DNA of 35,112 bases from an uncultured Lachnospiraceae bacterium (GCA_949738465.1 CATJBQ010000040.1:1-35112), one strand, 5' to 3'. Shown: positions 26,619 through 34,470, counted from the first letter of the stretch. Notes: generated by a model from the sequence alone, not told the origin. Program-made: numbers and translations.

Positions 26619-26647
26619 TTGCATAGAGAAAAATTCTCTGTTAGAAT
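26619..26647 (+). promoter_or_regulatory. Promoter with palindrome in its spacer, toxin-antitoxin-like pair
   Basis: TTGCAT (26619-26624) and TAGAAT (26642-26647) are separated by exactly 17 bp. The spacer contains the perfect inverted repeat AGAGAA-AAA-TTCTCT (26625-26639). An operator in this position fits an autorepressed operon. The surrounding 26597-26796 is otherwise without a recognisable gene. Confidence 0.6.
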
Positions 26648-26796
26648 AAATTGTAGAAGATAAAGTTTGTTTTTCAACATTTTTCTTGCCATATATGAAG
26701 GTATAGTTGGTTCAAAATTCTATAAGGGCAACGAAGTGTATGAAAAATATTGGATCGAATAAAACTGGTTCTACAAATGACAAGGAGACGATCTGG

Positions 26797-26997
26797 ATGC
26801 CGACAATGGAAGCGATGGATTTCGAAAAAACTGCATATATCAAGGGGATGGAGGAATATTTAAAAAAATTGCGGTCTATGCCGAATCAGGAGGCCGTAGA
26901 AAGATCCCGCATGAGTCTGGAAAACAGCCATATTATACAAGCGGATGGGCAATTTACAGAGAGATATCATTATAGTAAATTGCATACAAAGAGGTAA
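26797..26997 (+). CDS. Small putative antitoxin partner
   Basis: This 66-residue protein is encoded just before the toxin-like gene; its stop is 4 bp before the next start. It is charged and probably helical (FEKTAYIKGMEEYLKKLRSMP, then QEAVERSRMSLENSHIIQADGQF). Small proteins of this pattern (…EEYL…A…SL…G…DG) are typically found upstream of ART-like toxins in Clostridia. I chose the ATG at 26797 because AAGGAG lies 9 nt before it; the frame is open back to 26707 through non-conserved sequence. No DNA-binding domain is obvious, so if the operator at 26625 is real, the complex or another protein may bind it. The antitoxin role is inferred from position. Confidence 0.6.
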   Translation: MPTMEAMDFEKTAYIKGMEEYLKKLRSMPNQEAVERSRMSLENSHIIQADGQFTERYHYSKLHTKR

Positions 26998-27001
26998 GAG
27001 T

Positions 27002-27625
27002 ATGTATAGTAATCTGCCAAATCTGGTAATCGCATTTCATGGCTGTGATAGCAGAACTTTCGAGAACGTATTATATAGGCATGAAAAGCTTTTGGCCAGT
27101 CACAATTCTTATGATTGGCTGGGCGGCGGGATTTATTTTTGGGAGAATAGCCTGGCAAGAGCCTGGGAATGGGCAATATCCTACTGTGACAGATACAATA
27201 AAAAGCATCCGGAGGAAGAACCGAAGAAGCCGGAGGTTATAGGTGCGGTGATATGCCTGGGCCATTGCTTGAATTTGACGGATTATGGAAGTTCCGAGAT
27301 TTTACGGATGGGATATGAGATTTTGAAAGAGGAGTTGTCATTTGTTGGACAGCCATTGCCGATGAATCGGGACATAACAGGAAGTCGTGGGCTTTTGTTA
27401 AGGGAATTGGATTGTGCAGTTATAGAAAGAATTCATCAATATAATCGGGAAAATGAGCTAAGAGCCTATGATAGTGTTCGTGGAATATTTATCGAAGGAA
27501 ACCCGGTTTATCATGATTCGGGAATAATGGAAAAAACACATACGCAATTGTGTATTATTAACCCGAATTGTATCAAAGGATATTTTAAACCATTGTCTCC
27601 GGACACGGCGTGGAGCATGGTTTAG
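27002..27625 (+). CDS. DUF3990-like ADP-ribosyltransferase-fold protein, putative toxin
   Basis: This 207-residue protein has the signature of ART-fold toxins near its N-terminus: AFHGCD (His13), then a DWLGGGIYFWENS segment (Tyr45) followed by ARAWEWA. This corresponds to the His-Tyr arrangement of the diphtheria-toxin-like ART group. A candidate third catalytic residue is the Glu in CAVIERIHQ, which I cannot confirm. The likely role is modification of a cellular target, neutralised by the small upstream protein. The ATG at 27002 follows AGAGG with 7-nt spacing, and AT-richness and codon use differ sharply from the flanking genes, suggesting transfer. The C-terminal half (YDSVRGIFIEGNPVY and NPNCIKGYF) is typical of this group. 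Confidence 0.7.
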   Translation: MYSNLPNLVIAFHGCDSRTFENVLYRHEKLLASHNSYDWLGGGIYFWENSLARAWEWAISYCDRYNKKHPEEEPKKPEVIGAVICLGHCLNLTDYGSSEILRMGYEILKEELSFVGQPLPMNRDITGSRGLLLRELDCAVIERIHQYNRENELRAYDSVRGIFIEGNPVYHDSGIMEKTHTQLCIINPNCIKGYFKPLSPDTAWSMV

Positions 27626-27683
27626 ACATGCAGAGAGTAAAGCGTAGAATCCCCAAAAGCACCGCCAGCTTCAACAAAACTTA

Positions 27684-27925
27684 AGATTTCATACAAGAAG
27701 ACATAAGAAATCTGTCAGAAGAAACGCAGAAACAGCATTCTGGCTTATGATACGATGGACATAGAGCCCGTATCAAAGCCGGGATGCTGTTTTTTATCAT
27801 ATAGGAAATTCCTTCGGATTTCCTATATGATAAAAAGCCCTCCGGGCAGGATGTGCACCTCGCGGAGGTGAAATTAGCCGTGAACGGCACCGCTCGGGCG
27901 CGAAGAATGCGCGGAGCGCATTCTT
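27684..27925 (+). repeat. Palindrome-dense block before vanG (seven hairpins in 240 bp)
   Basis: Successive inverted repeats are: AGATTTC/GAAATCT (27684-27713); a long imperfect pair at 27730-27754 with 27769-27792; a perfect 19-bp pair at 27791-27809 with 27818-27836; GCCC-TCC-GGGC (27837-27847); CACCTC-GCG-GAGGTG (27856-27870); GCCG-TGAA-CGGC (27877-27888); and AAGAATGCGC-GGA-GCGCATTCTT (27903-27925). They are almost contiguous. Such clustering resembles composite palindromic repeats (REP/BIME-like) or the ends of a small mobile element. The same DNA forms the leader of the van genes. No gene is seen in 27626-27957. Confidence 0.85.
27730..27795 (+). terminator. Likely terminator after the toxin-like gene
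   Basis: The long imperfect stem (27730-27754 with 27769-27792, including GCATTCTGGCTT and AAGCCGGGATGC) runs into six or so T residues at 27790-27795. It would stop transcription arriving from the toxin-like pair before the van genes. Confidence 0.6.
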
Positions 27926-27957
27926 TATTTCAAGCTGTTTCAAAAAGGAGATCGATT

Positions 27958-29019
27958 ATGGATAAAAAGGAAATTGCCGTTATTTTCGGGGGACATTCCA
28001 CCGAGTATGAGGTGTCGCTACAGTCGGCCCATTCGGTTCTGGAGCATCTGGATCCGGAAAAATATGAAAGCTATCCGGTAGGCATTACCCGGGAAGGGGA
28101 TTGGTACCATTACCAGGGGGCGTATGAAAAAATCGCCGACAACTCCTGGCATAAGGATCTGGAAAATCTGACACCGGTGTCGGTTTCCCAGAACCGTTCC
28201 ATAGGGGGCTTTCTGGAATTTTCCGGCGGAGCCTGCACCGTAAAAAAGGTGGATCTGGTCTTTCCGGTGCTCCATGGCAAAAACGGGGAGGACGGAACGC
28301 TGCAGGGCGTTTTTGAACTGGCGGGGATCCCTTATGTGGGCTGCAATACCCTTTCTTCGGCCCTCTGCATGGATAAGGAAAGGGCCCACAGGCTGGCAGA
28401 GGCCGCCGGAGTGACCGTCCCAAGGGCTGTGGCGTTCAAAGCATATCAGATGAAAGAGGCCCTTGAGAAAATCAACGCAGAGCTGTCCGGCCCTCTTTTT
28501 GTAAAGCCGGTCCGGGCGGGCTCCTCCTTCGGAATTACCCGGGTGGCGGACCGCGCGGAGCTTGATCAGGCGGTGATCCTGGCTTTTTCCCACGACGACG
28601 AGGTGATTGTGGAGGAGGCCGTGGAGGGCTTCGAGGTAGGCTGCGCCATTCTGGGCAACGAGACGCTTACGGTGGGCAGGGTGGACGAGATCGAGCTGTC
28701 CACAGGGTTTTTCGATTACACCGAAAAATACACCTTGAAAACTTCCAGAATCCATATGCCTGCCAGGATCGACGAGGTGACGGAGCGGCGGATCCAGCGG
28801 GCGGCTGTGACCATTTACCGTGCCTTAAGCTGCACAGGCTTTGCCCGGGTGGACCTGTTTCTGACACCTGCCGGAGACATTGTGTTCAACGAGGTGAACA
28901 CCATTCCGGGCTTTACCTCCCACAGCCGTTACCCCAATATGATGAAAGGAATCGGTTTATCTTTTGGAGAAATGCTGGACCGGCTGATCGGCCTGTATGA
29001 AAGGGGGAGGTGGGAATGA
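27958..29019 (+). CDS. vanG: VanG-type D-alanine-D-serine ligase
   Basis: This is a 353-residue ATP-grasp ligase that makes D-Ala-D-Ser for peptidoglycan precursors with low vancomycin affinity. The N-terminus IAVIFGGHSTEYEVS is the Ddl/Van signature. The omega-loop FDYTEKYTLKTSRI (from Asp253) is of the VanG/VanC D-Ser type rather than the VanA D-Lac type, and FNEVNTIPGFT closes the metal site. The length matches VanG (about 350). The start at 27958 follows AAGGAG by 7 nt; the frame is open further upstream through the palindrome block, but that part is not protein-like. The stop overlaps the vanXY start (ATGA). Gene order G-XY-T matches vanG operons; no vanR/vanS/vanU lies in this window. 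D-Ser rather than D-Ala specificity is inferred from sequence and neighbours. Confidence 0.88.
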   Translation: MDKKEIAVIFGGHSTEYEVSLQSAHSVLEHLDPEKYESYPVGITREGDWYHYQGAYEKIADNSWHKDLENLTPVSVSQNRSIGGFLEFSGGACTVKKVDLVFPVLHGKNGEDGTLQGVFELAGIPYVGCNTLSSALCMDKERAHRLAEAAGVTVPRAVAFKAYQMKEALEKINAELSGPLFVKPVRAGSSFGITRVADRAELDQAVILAFSHDDEVIVEEAVEGFEVGCAILGNETLTVGRVDEIELSTGFFDYTEKYTLKTSRIHMPARIDEVTERRIQRAAVTIYRALSCTGFARVDLFLTPAGDIVFNEVNTIPGFTSHSRYPNMMKGIGLSFGEMLDRLIGLYERGRWE

Positions 29020-29600
29020 GCGTGGAGCATCTGCTTCTGGTGAACGCGGACCATCCCATCGGCAGGAAGAGGAACCTGGATCTAATCGTGGTGGATCCGG
29101 ATTTTCCGGATATTCTGCTGGAACGAAAGGCGGCGGAAGCGTTACAATGCCTGCTTCGGCACATTTCGGCCGGAAAGGAGATCGTTCCGGTCAGCGGCTA
29201 CCGCTCCAACCGGGAGCAGCGGGAGCTTTACCGGGAATCCTTAAAGGAAAACGGGGCGGAATTTACACGGAAATATGTGGCGCTTCCGGGCTGCAGCGAG
29301 CATGAAACCGGACTGGCCATCGACCTGGGAATCCGGAAGGAGGAGATCGATTTTATCCGCCCGGATTTCCCCTACGAGGGCATCGCGGCGGTATTTCGCA
29401 TCGCAGCGCCGGATTACGGATTTATTGAGCGCTATCCACGGGAAAAGGAGGGGGTTACGGGAATCTCCCATGAGCCCTGGCATTTCCGGTATGTGGGCTG
29501 TCCCCATGCCCGGTTGATCACGGCGCGGAGGCTGGCGCTGGAAGAATATGTGGAGGAGCTGAAGCAGGATGCGGGGAACGAAAAGCTATGCTGGAATTGA
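29016..29600 (+). CDS. vanXY: VanXY-type D,D-dipeptidase/D,D-carboxypeptidase
   Basis: This is a 194-residue zinc peptidase of the VanY/VanXY family, without a signal peptide, so it acts in the cytoplasm. It removes D-Ala-D-Ala dipeptides and terminal D-Ala so that the susceptible precursor is not used. Visible motifs are SGYRSNREQRELY, then SEHETGLAIDLG with zinc ligands His96 and Asp103, and SHEPWHFRYVG with catalytic Glu153 and zinc ligand His156. All key residues are intact. The ATG at 29016 overlaps the vanG stop and follows GGGGGAGG; a GTG at 29010 would add two residues. It overlaps vanT by 32 bp, so all three genes are translationally linked. Confidence 0.9.
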   Translation: MSVEHLLLVNADHPIGRKRNLDLIVVDPDFPDILLERKAAEALQCLLRHISAGKEIVPVSGYRSNREQRELYRESLKENGAEFTRKYVALPGCSEHETGLAIDLGIRKEEIDFIRPDFPYEGIAAVFRIAAPDYGFIERYPREKEGVTGISHEPWHFRYVGCPHARLITARRLALEEYVEELKQDAGNEKLCWN

Positions 29601-31695
29601 TTATTTCCGGATGGTGGCGGCGGTTCTGGTGGTGGCCATCCATACCTCGCCGCTGTTGTCCTTCCATGAGACGGCTGATTTTGTCCTGACAAGAGTGATC
29701 GCCCGGGTGGGCGTGCCTTTTTTCCTAATGACGTCGGGCTTTTTTCTCATAACCAGATACCGGCAGGACGGGGAAAAATTAAAGGGGTTCGTCAAAAAGA
29801 CGGCGCTTCTTTATGGCGTAGCCATCGTGCTGTACCTGCCTCTTAACTGGTACAACGGATATTTTAATGAAAAGAACTTCCTTCCCAGGCTGATCCAGGA
29901 TCTTGTGTTTGACGGCACCATGTATCATTTGTGGTATCTGCCGGCTTCCATCTTAGGCGGAGCGATTGCCTGGTATCTGATGAAAAAATGCGGTATGCCC
30001 ACAGCCTTCCTGATCGCGGGCCTGCTGTACCTGGTGGGCTTAGGCGGGGACAGCTATTACGGGGCCGTCGAAGGAATTACATTAGTAAAAAGATTTTATG
30101 ATTTGCTGTTTCAGATTTTTGACTATACCAGAAACGGACTCTTTTTCGCACCCATTTTCTTCCTGTTGGCCGGGTGGATGGCGGAGGGGAAGGTGCGCCT
30201 TTCCCTGGGAAAAAACCTCATGGGTCTGGCGGTGAGCTTCGGCCTGATGCTGGCGGAGGCGTTATTGCTTCATCACTTCCGGCTGCAGCGCCATGACAGC
30301 ATGTACCTGTTTCTGGTTCCCTGTATGTACTTTTTGTTCGGCGCCCTTTTGCAGATACGCCAAGGGCGGGTCGGGCTTCTTCGCACCGCAGCGCTGCTGG
30401 TTTACCTGATCCATCCCATGGTAATTGTGATTGTCCGGCTGGCGGCGAAAAAAACCGGTCTCTGGGAGCCTCTGGTGGAAAACAGCCTGGGACATTTTGT
30501 GGCAGTACTGCTGTTGTCCGGGATTTTTTCCCTGGGCGGGGCGGCGCTGTGGGAGCGTCGGAAGCCCAAAGGGGCCAGGGGAAAGGATACGGGAAGGGCC
30601 TGGATCGAGCTGGACTTAAAGCATCTTGTGCATAACGTGGAAGTATTGAAGGAGTTGTTGCCAGAGGGTTGTCGGCTGATGGCTGTGGTAAAGACCCAGG
30701 CATACGGGCATGGGGCCTTTGCCATCGCTTCCCATCTGGAGCGGCTGGGGGTAGACGCTTTTGCGGTGGCCACCATCGATGAGGGAATTCAGCTTCGAAG
30801 CTATGGCATCCGCGGGGAGATCCTGGTTCTGGGCTACACCGCCCCCAGCCGTGCCAGGGAATTAAAAAAGTATGACCTTACCCAGACGCTAATTGATTTC
30901 TCCTACGCGGCGGCTCTGAACCGCCAGGGCGTTCCGGTCAAATGTCATCTTAAGATCGATACCGGCATGCACCGGCTGGGGGTTGACTGCAGGGACGCAG
31001 GGAAGGTGAAGAAGATTTTTCGCATGAGGCGGCTGAAAATGAACGGGATTTTTACTCATCTGTGCTGTGCCGACAGCCTTGCGCCCGGGGATGTGGCCTT
31101 TACCCGGGGACAGATCAATGATTTTTACGGACTTCTTGGGGAGCTTACGGAAGCGGGGATTGCGGTTCCCAAAGTCCACATCCAGAGCAGTTACGGCCTT
31201 CTGAATCATCCGGAGCTTTCCTGTGATTATGTGCGGGTGGGCATTGCGCTGTACGGGGTTTTAAGTACTACGCAGAAAACGGCGGTGCAGGCGGATTTGA
31301 GGCCGGTTCTGGCGCTGAAAACCAGGGTGGCGGCTTTGAAAGATGTGCCTAAGGGGGAGAGCGTGGGCTATGGCCGGGTCTTTACCGCTGCCCGGGACAG
31401 CCGTATTGCGATTCTGCCCATCGGTTATGGAGACGGCCTCCCCAGGATCCTGTCCGGAGCAGGCGGCGTACGGATCCGGGGCCAGTATGCGCCCATTGCC
31501 GGGAGGATCTGTATGGACCAGATGGCGGTGGACGTGACGGAGCTTTCGGAGATATCTCTGGGCGATGTGGCTGTGGTGATCTGCAATGAGGCGGACTGCG
31601 AGCCGTCCGCGCCGGTGGTGGCGGAGATGGCAGGGACCATCAGCAATGAGTTGCTGTGCCGGCTGGGGGCGCGGCTGCCGGTGGTGGTGCGGTGA
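29569..31695 (+). CDS. vanT: VanT-type membrane serine racemase
   Basis: This 708-residue fusion has the VanT layout and the length of VanTG. Residues 1 to about 330 form an acyltransferase-3-like membrane domain with around ten hydrophobic helices (starting YFRMVAAVLVVAIHTSPLL), thought to take up L-serine. From about 340 an alanine-racemase-fold domain follows, with PLP-binding Lys375 in AVVKTQAYGHG, the catalytic-Tyr region SVGYGRVF and AGRICMDQMAVDV. It supplies D-serine for the ligase. Both halves are intact. The ATG lies inside the end of vanXY. A hairpin with T-run follows 58 bp after the stop and ends the operon. Confidence 0.92.
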   Translation: MRGTKSYAGIDYFRMVAAVLVVAIHTSPLLSFHETADFVLTRVIARVGVPFFLMTSGFFLITRYRQDGEKLKGFVKKTALLYGVAIVLYLPLNWYNGYFNEKNFLPRLIQDLVFDGTMYHLWYLPASILGGAIAWYLMKKCGMPTAFLIAGLLYLVGLGGDSYYGAVEGITLVKRFYDLLFQIFDYTRNGLFFAPIFFLLAGWMAEGKVRLSLGKNLMGLAVSFGLMLAEALLLHHFRLQRHDSMYLFLVPCMYFLFGALLQIRQGRVGLLRTAALLVYLIHPMVIVIVRLAAKKTGLWEPLVENSLGHFVAVLLLSGIFSLGGAALWERRKPKGARGKDTGRAWIELDLKHLVHNVEVLKELLPEGCRLMAVVKTQAYGHGAFAIASHLERLGVDAFAVATIDEGIQLRSYGIRGEILVLGYTAPSRARELKKYDLTQTLIDFSYAAALNRQGVPVKCHLKIDTGMHRLGVDCRDAGKVKKIFRMRRLKMNGIFTHLCCADSLAPGDVAFTRGQINDFYGLLGELTEAGIAVPKVHIQSSYGLLNHPELSCDYVRVGIALYGVLSTTQKTAVQADLRPVLALKTRVAALKDVPKGESVGYGRVFTAARDSRIAILPIGYGDGLPRILSGAGGVRIRGQYAPIAGRICMDQMAVDVTELSEISLGDVAVVICNEADCEPSAPVVAEMAGTISNELLCRLGARLPVVVR

Positions 31696-31752
31696 GGTGA
31701 GGGGTGGTGAAATGGTGGGAGAATTTTTCTGCACGGATCTATGCATAAAAAA

Positions 31753-31784
31753 TGCGACACAGTTTATATTGTGTCGCGTTTTTT
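31753..31784. terminator. Bidirectional terminator, also the left 26-bp inverted repeat
   Basis: GCGACACA (31754-31761) and TGTGTCGC (31770-31777) pair around an 8-nt loop. Six T follow on the plus strand and six A precede it, so it can end both vanT and the convergent recombinase. A near copy in inverted orientation lies at 34562-34587 (24 of 26 bases identical), which a simple terminator does not explain. Confidence 0.85.
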
Positions 31785-31789
31785 ATTGG

Positions 31790-32374
31790 TTAAATGCAGA
31801 TATTGCGGAACACCTCGTCCCGGTCGTCCTGCTCGATCCCCAGGTAGCGCCTGGTAACCTCAAAAGAGGAATGATTAAATACCTCCATCAGCATTGCCGG
31901 ACGTACGCCCCGTTTGCAGGCATGGTAACCGAAGGTTTTTCGCAGGGAATGGGGGCTGATCACGCCGGAAATATTGCAGTTCTCGGCGGCAGCCTTGATG
32001 ATCCGCCATGCCTGGGACCGGGAAAGAGGCGCCTGGCTGCGGTTGGAAATGAGGTACCGCTCCGGCAGGATTTTTTCGTCGCATTCCAGAGCTTCCTTAT
32101 ATAGTACAAGGGCCTGGCGAATGCTTTCGTTGATGTAAATTTTGGAATGCTTCCCGGTTTTTTGTTCCACAAGAACGATGTGGCTGCGAAAGCTGCCGCT
32201 GACAAAATCATAGACCTGCCGCCATTGCAGGGACAGCAGGTCTGAAACCCGAAGAGCCGTGTTTAACCCCATTGTCAGTAACGTGTAATTCCGAGGATTT
32301 GGCCGGATCTCCCGGTAGTACTGTTTGAAATGCTCCAATTCCTCCAAATTTTTGATTGGCTCTGCTGTGTTCAC
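31790..32374 (-). CDS. Small tyrosine recombinase (integrase/invertase type)
   Basis: This 194-residue protein consists almost only of the catalytic domain of tyrosine recombinases. All active-site residues are present: Arg42 (ALRVSDLL), Lys72/Lys75 region, His142 and Arg145 (HSLRKTFG), His168 (NHSS) and the nucleophile Tyr177 (TRRYLGI). It lacks the usual N-terminal arm-binding domain, as do small invertases and resolvases of this family in gut bacteria. The GTG start at 32374 follows AAGGAGGAGG by 6 nt. It has its own promoter at 32463-32491, and the gene lies between copies of two inverted repeats. It could act on those repeats, or be a remnant of the element that brought in the neighbouring genes. 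Confidence 0.9.
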   Translation of the reverse strand: MNTAEPIKNLEELEHFKQYYREIRPNPRNYTLLTMGLNTALRVSDLLSLQWRQVYDFVSGSFRSHIVLVEQKTGKHSKIYINESIRQALVLYKEALECDEKILPERYLISNRSQAPLSRSQAWRIIKAAAENCNISGVISPHSLRKTFGYHACKRGVRPAMLMEVFNHSSFEVTRRYLGIEQDDRDEVFRNICI

Positions 32375-32457
32375 TGTGAACCTCCTCCTTTTTCATTTGT
32401 AAATTCGCCGTCTGCAAGACAAAAGCAGCCTCTTGTTCTCTTGTAGAAGCGGCTGTA

Positions 32458-32471
32458 TACACACTATATAT
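32458..32471. repeat. Left copy of a 14-bp inverted repeat
   Basis: TACACACTATATAT is the exact reverse complement of ATATATAGTGTGTA at 34538-34551. It contains the -10 box of the recombinase promoter. The two copies enclose the nuclease-like gene. Confidence 0.85.
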
Positions 32472-32491
32472 GGGGATTGGAGATTGCACAA
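32463..32491 (-). promoter_or_regulatory. Promoter of the tyrosine recombinase
   Basis: On the minus strand TTGTGC (32491-32486) and TATAGT (32468-32463) are 17 bp apart. The start codon lies about 90 bp downstream. The -10 box is part of the 14-bp inverted repeat. Confidence 0.55.
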
Positions 32492-32528
32492 GATTTGTGA
32501 AAAAATTATCAGACAGAATTGAGACAGT

Positions 32529-32561
32529 AAAAAAAAGAGAGGCGGTTTAAACAACCGCCTC
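32529..32561 (-). terminator. Terminator of the nuclease-like gene
   Basis: Read on the minus strand, GAGGCGGTT and AACCGCCTC (9 bp, 5-nt loop) are followed within 2 nt by eight T. The stop codon of the gene lies in the loop of the hairpin. Confidence 0.85.
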
Positions 32562-34337
32562 GCCAGAACCTATCAAAACCTTTTTTCCGCAAAATGCAAA
32601 CCCATATTTGCGGATCTTCTCTTTTGCAATCCCCTTCGCCATAAGGACTGCTTCGTACTTTTTTTCCTTGATCTGTTTTAGGGCCGACTCTACCGTGTCG
32701 GAAAGCTCCTTTTCCCTGGCGGACTGCACCTTGAATTCCAGGATGATGGCGTCGTCCTCCTGATTCCTTGGTTCCAGCAGCACGTCGTACCGGCCAAAAC
32801 CACTTTCCCGGTTGGAGGTCAGGACGTAGTGCCCGTTAAGCTCCACCATCAGGCCCAGGACAAAGCCGTGATAGAAGCGCTCTGGTTCCACCAGATCCGG
32901 TGATTTCCCGGTGTCAAAATAGCTGAAGGTGGTGAGGGCCACACGGTTCATATAGTGATTCATGGCTTCCGTGTCGCCTAAAAGAAGGGCTTTGATGAAA
33001 TCGTTGTAATCCGCTTTATTTTCCGCAAACCATCCTTTGATCATGGAACGGAACATCAGCCTTACTTCCAGATTCGTCAATGTCAGCTCATAATGGGAGG
33101 AGATCAGGTCATAATCAACCACGTCATATACTTCTTCGTGCTTTACCACCTTCATATAACCGCTGGCTACCAGGAGGCTCCAGATTGCCGTTTCGTCCTG
33201 CCCGAGCTGATCATAGACGATTTGCTCGTCCAGGTCGGTAATGACGTGCTGTCCCTTCAAAAGATCTTCAAAATCCCGTTTCACCTCCCGGTTTCCCTCC
33301 CGAATCAGCTTCCCCACCAGGCTGTTAGCACTGGTATTTTCGCGATGGCAACGAGCCAAGTGGCTGCTTGCAGACATTTGGCGACTGCCCGCGACCCGAA
33401 GATTGCAATCTTCGGGGGCCCAGTAGAGACCCACTTTCCCTGTATCCAGGAGATTGATGATCGACCAGGGATTATAGATATCGCTGACGCTTCCAAAGCA
33501 GAATCCGTCATACCACTGTTTTACCTCTTCCTTTTTCTCCCCCATTCCAAACTCATCCAGGGCCGTAAATACTTCTTCCTCCGTAAATCCAAAGCAGTCC
33601 GCATATTGCTCCGAGGTGGTTGTGACCACCTTAAGATTATTCAGATCTGAAAAAATGGACTCCTTGCTGACACGGGTAATCCCTGTCATAACCGCCCGCT
33701 CCAGATAAGGGTTGGTCTTAAAGGAGGCATTGAACAAATTCCGGATGAAGCTCACAAGTTCCTCCCAGAATCCATGTACATAGGCTTCCTGCATAGGCGT
33801 GTCGTATTCATCCAGTAAAAGGATCACCTTTTTTCCATAATACCGCATCAGATAATCCGACAGATTGTTTAGGGAATCGGATGCAATATAATCCTCCATA
33901 TCGGCAGAAACCTTCTGATACTTCCCTTTCTCTCTTTCATTCAGCTTCCCGCTATCCAGCAAAAAATCATACTTATCATACAGCCCCGCAATGATCTCAC
34001 AGATCTTTTTCCTGGTATTTGAGAAGGTCGTTTCCTTCACTTTTGCAAAGCTTAAGGAAATCACCGGGTATGTCCCCTGGAGCTTCCGGTATTTTTCATC
34101 CTCCCAGATGGACAGCCCCTAAAAAAGATCTCCCCGGCCATCATAGTCCACCGAGAAAAACTGTTCCACCATGCTTATATTCAACGTCTTCCCGAATCTC
34201 CGGGGACGGGCAATCAGCGTCACAATGTCCCCTGCCTCCCACCACTCCCGGATAAAATGGGTCTTATCGATATAAAAGTACTGATTTTTCCGAAGCGTCT
34301 CATAATCCTGACATCCAATACTCACTGTCCTGGCCAT
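32547..34337 (-). pseudogene. AAA-ATPase-like / PD-(D/E)XK nuclease superfamily protein, broken by an amber stop
   Basis: The gene would encode a protein of about 595 residues of the AAA-ATPase-like (PF09820) plus PD-(D/E)XK (DUF1703) family, abundant in Clostridia and of unknown role. The start is near 34337 (MARTVSIGC after AAAGGGG). The P-loop RPRRFGKT is followed by a TAG at 34121-34119, after residues GRGDLF; the same frame then continues as GLSIWEDEKYRKLQGTYPV to the stop at 32547. Walker B-like LLLDEYDTP and the nuclease motifs GRYDVLL and ILEFKV are intact. The stop most simply arose from GAG or AAG by one base change, and the frame is unchanged on both sides. A 78-bp in-frame insertion at 33339-33416 adds 26 foreign residues. 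Without suppression, the ATPase head and the nuclease would be separated. Confidence 0.85.
33339..33416 (-). repeat. 78-bp palindromic element inserted in frame in the nuclease-like gene
   Basis: Between YWA and NTSANSLVGKLIREG, which are contiguous in typical family members, the gene carries 26 extra codons rich in Ser, Arg, Cys and His (PEDCNLRVAGSRQ…). One edge is a 22-bp perfect palindrome (33395-33416, half-site CCCGAAGATTG); inside are GCCA-AG-TGGC (33355-33364) and CTGC-TT-GCAG (33364-33373). The length is a multiple of three and no stop is created, as in Rickettsia palindromic elements. Confidence 0.7.
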
Positions 34338-34425
34338 ATTCATTCCCCTTTCCGGGCCTGTTCTTGAGAGAGAGACACCCCATATTGGGGGGGCCCTTCC
34401 CATCCTTCTCCAGCTTCTTAATCAG

Positions 34426-34470
34426 ATTATAAAGGAAAACCCTCCAGAAATCAATAGATCCGGGTTTTCC
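34426..34470 (-). promoter_or_regulatory. Promoter of the nuclease-like gene with a flanking palindrome
   Basis: On the minus strand TTGATT (34454-34449) and TATAAT (34431-34426) are 17 bp apart. A perfect 9-bp inverted repeat, GGAAAACCC (34434-34442) and GGGTTTTCC (34462-34470), brackets the -35 box and overlaps the spacer; it could be an operator. The start codon is about 90 bp downstream. Confidence 0.6.

Noticed and set aside
27730-27925. CRISPR array
   Set aside because: The repeats are different palindromes, not regularly spaced copies of one repeat, and no cas genes are present.
27853-27957. N-terminal extension of vanG from the upstream open frame
   Set aside because: The extra 35 residues come from the palindrome block and do not resemble ligases; the ATG at 27958 has a strong ribosome binding site.
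34119-34130. Programmed frameshift at the six-T run before the TAG in the nuclease-like gene
   Set aside because: The frames before and after the stop are the same, so a shift of one base would not restore the protein. A simple nonsense change fits better.
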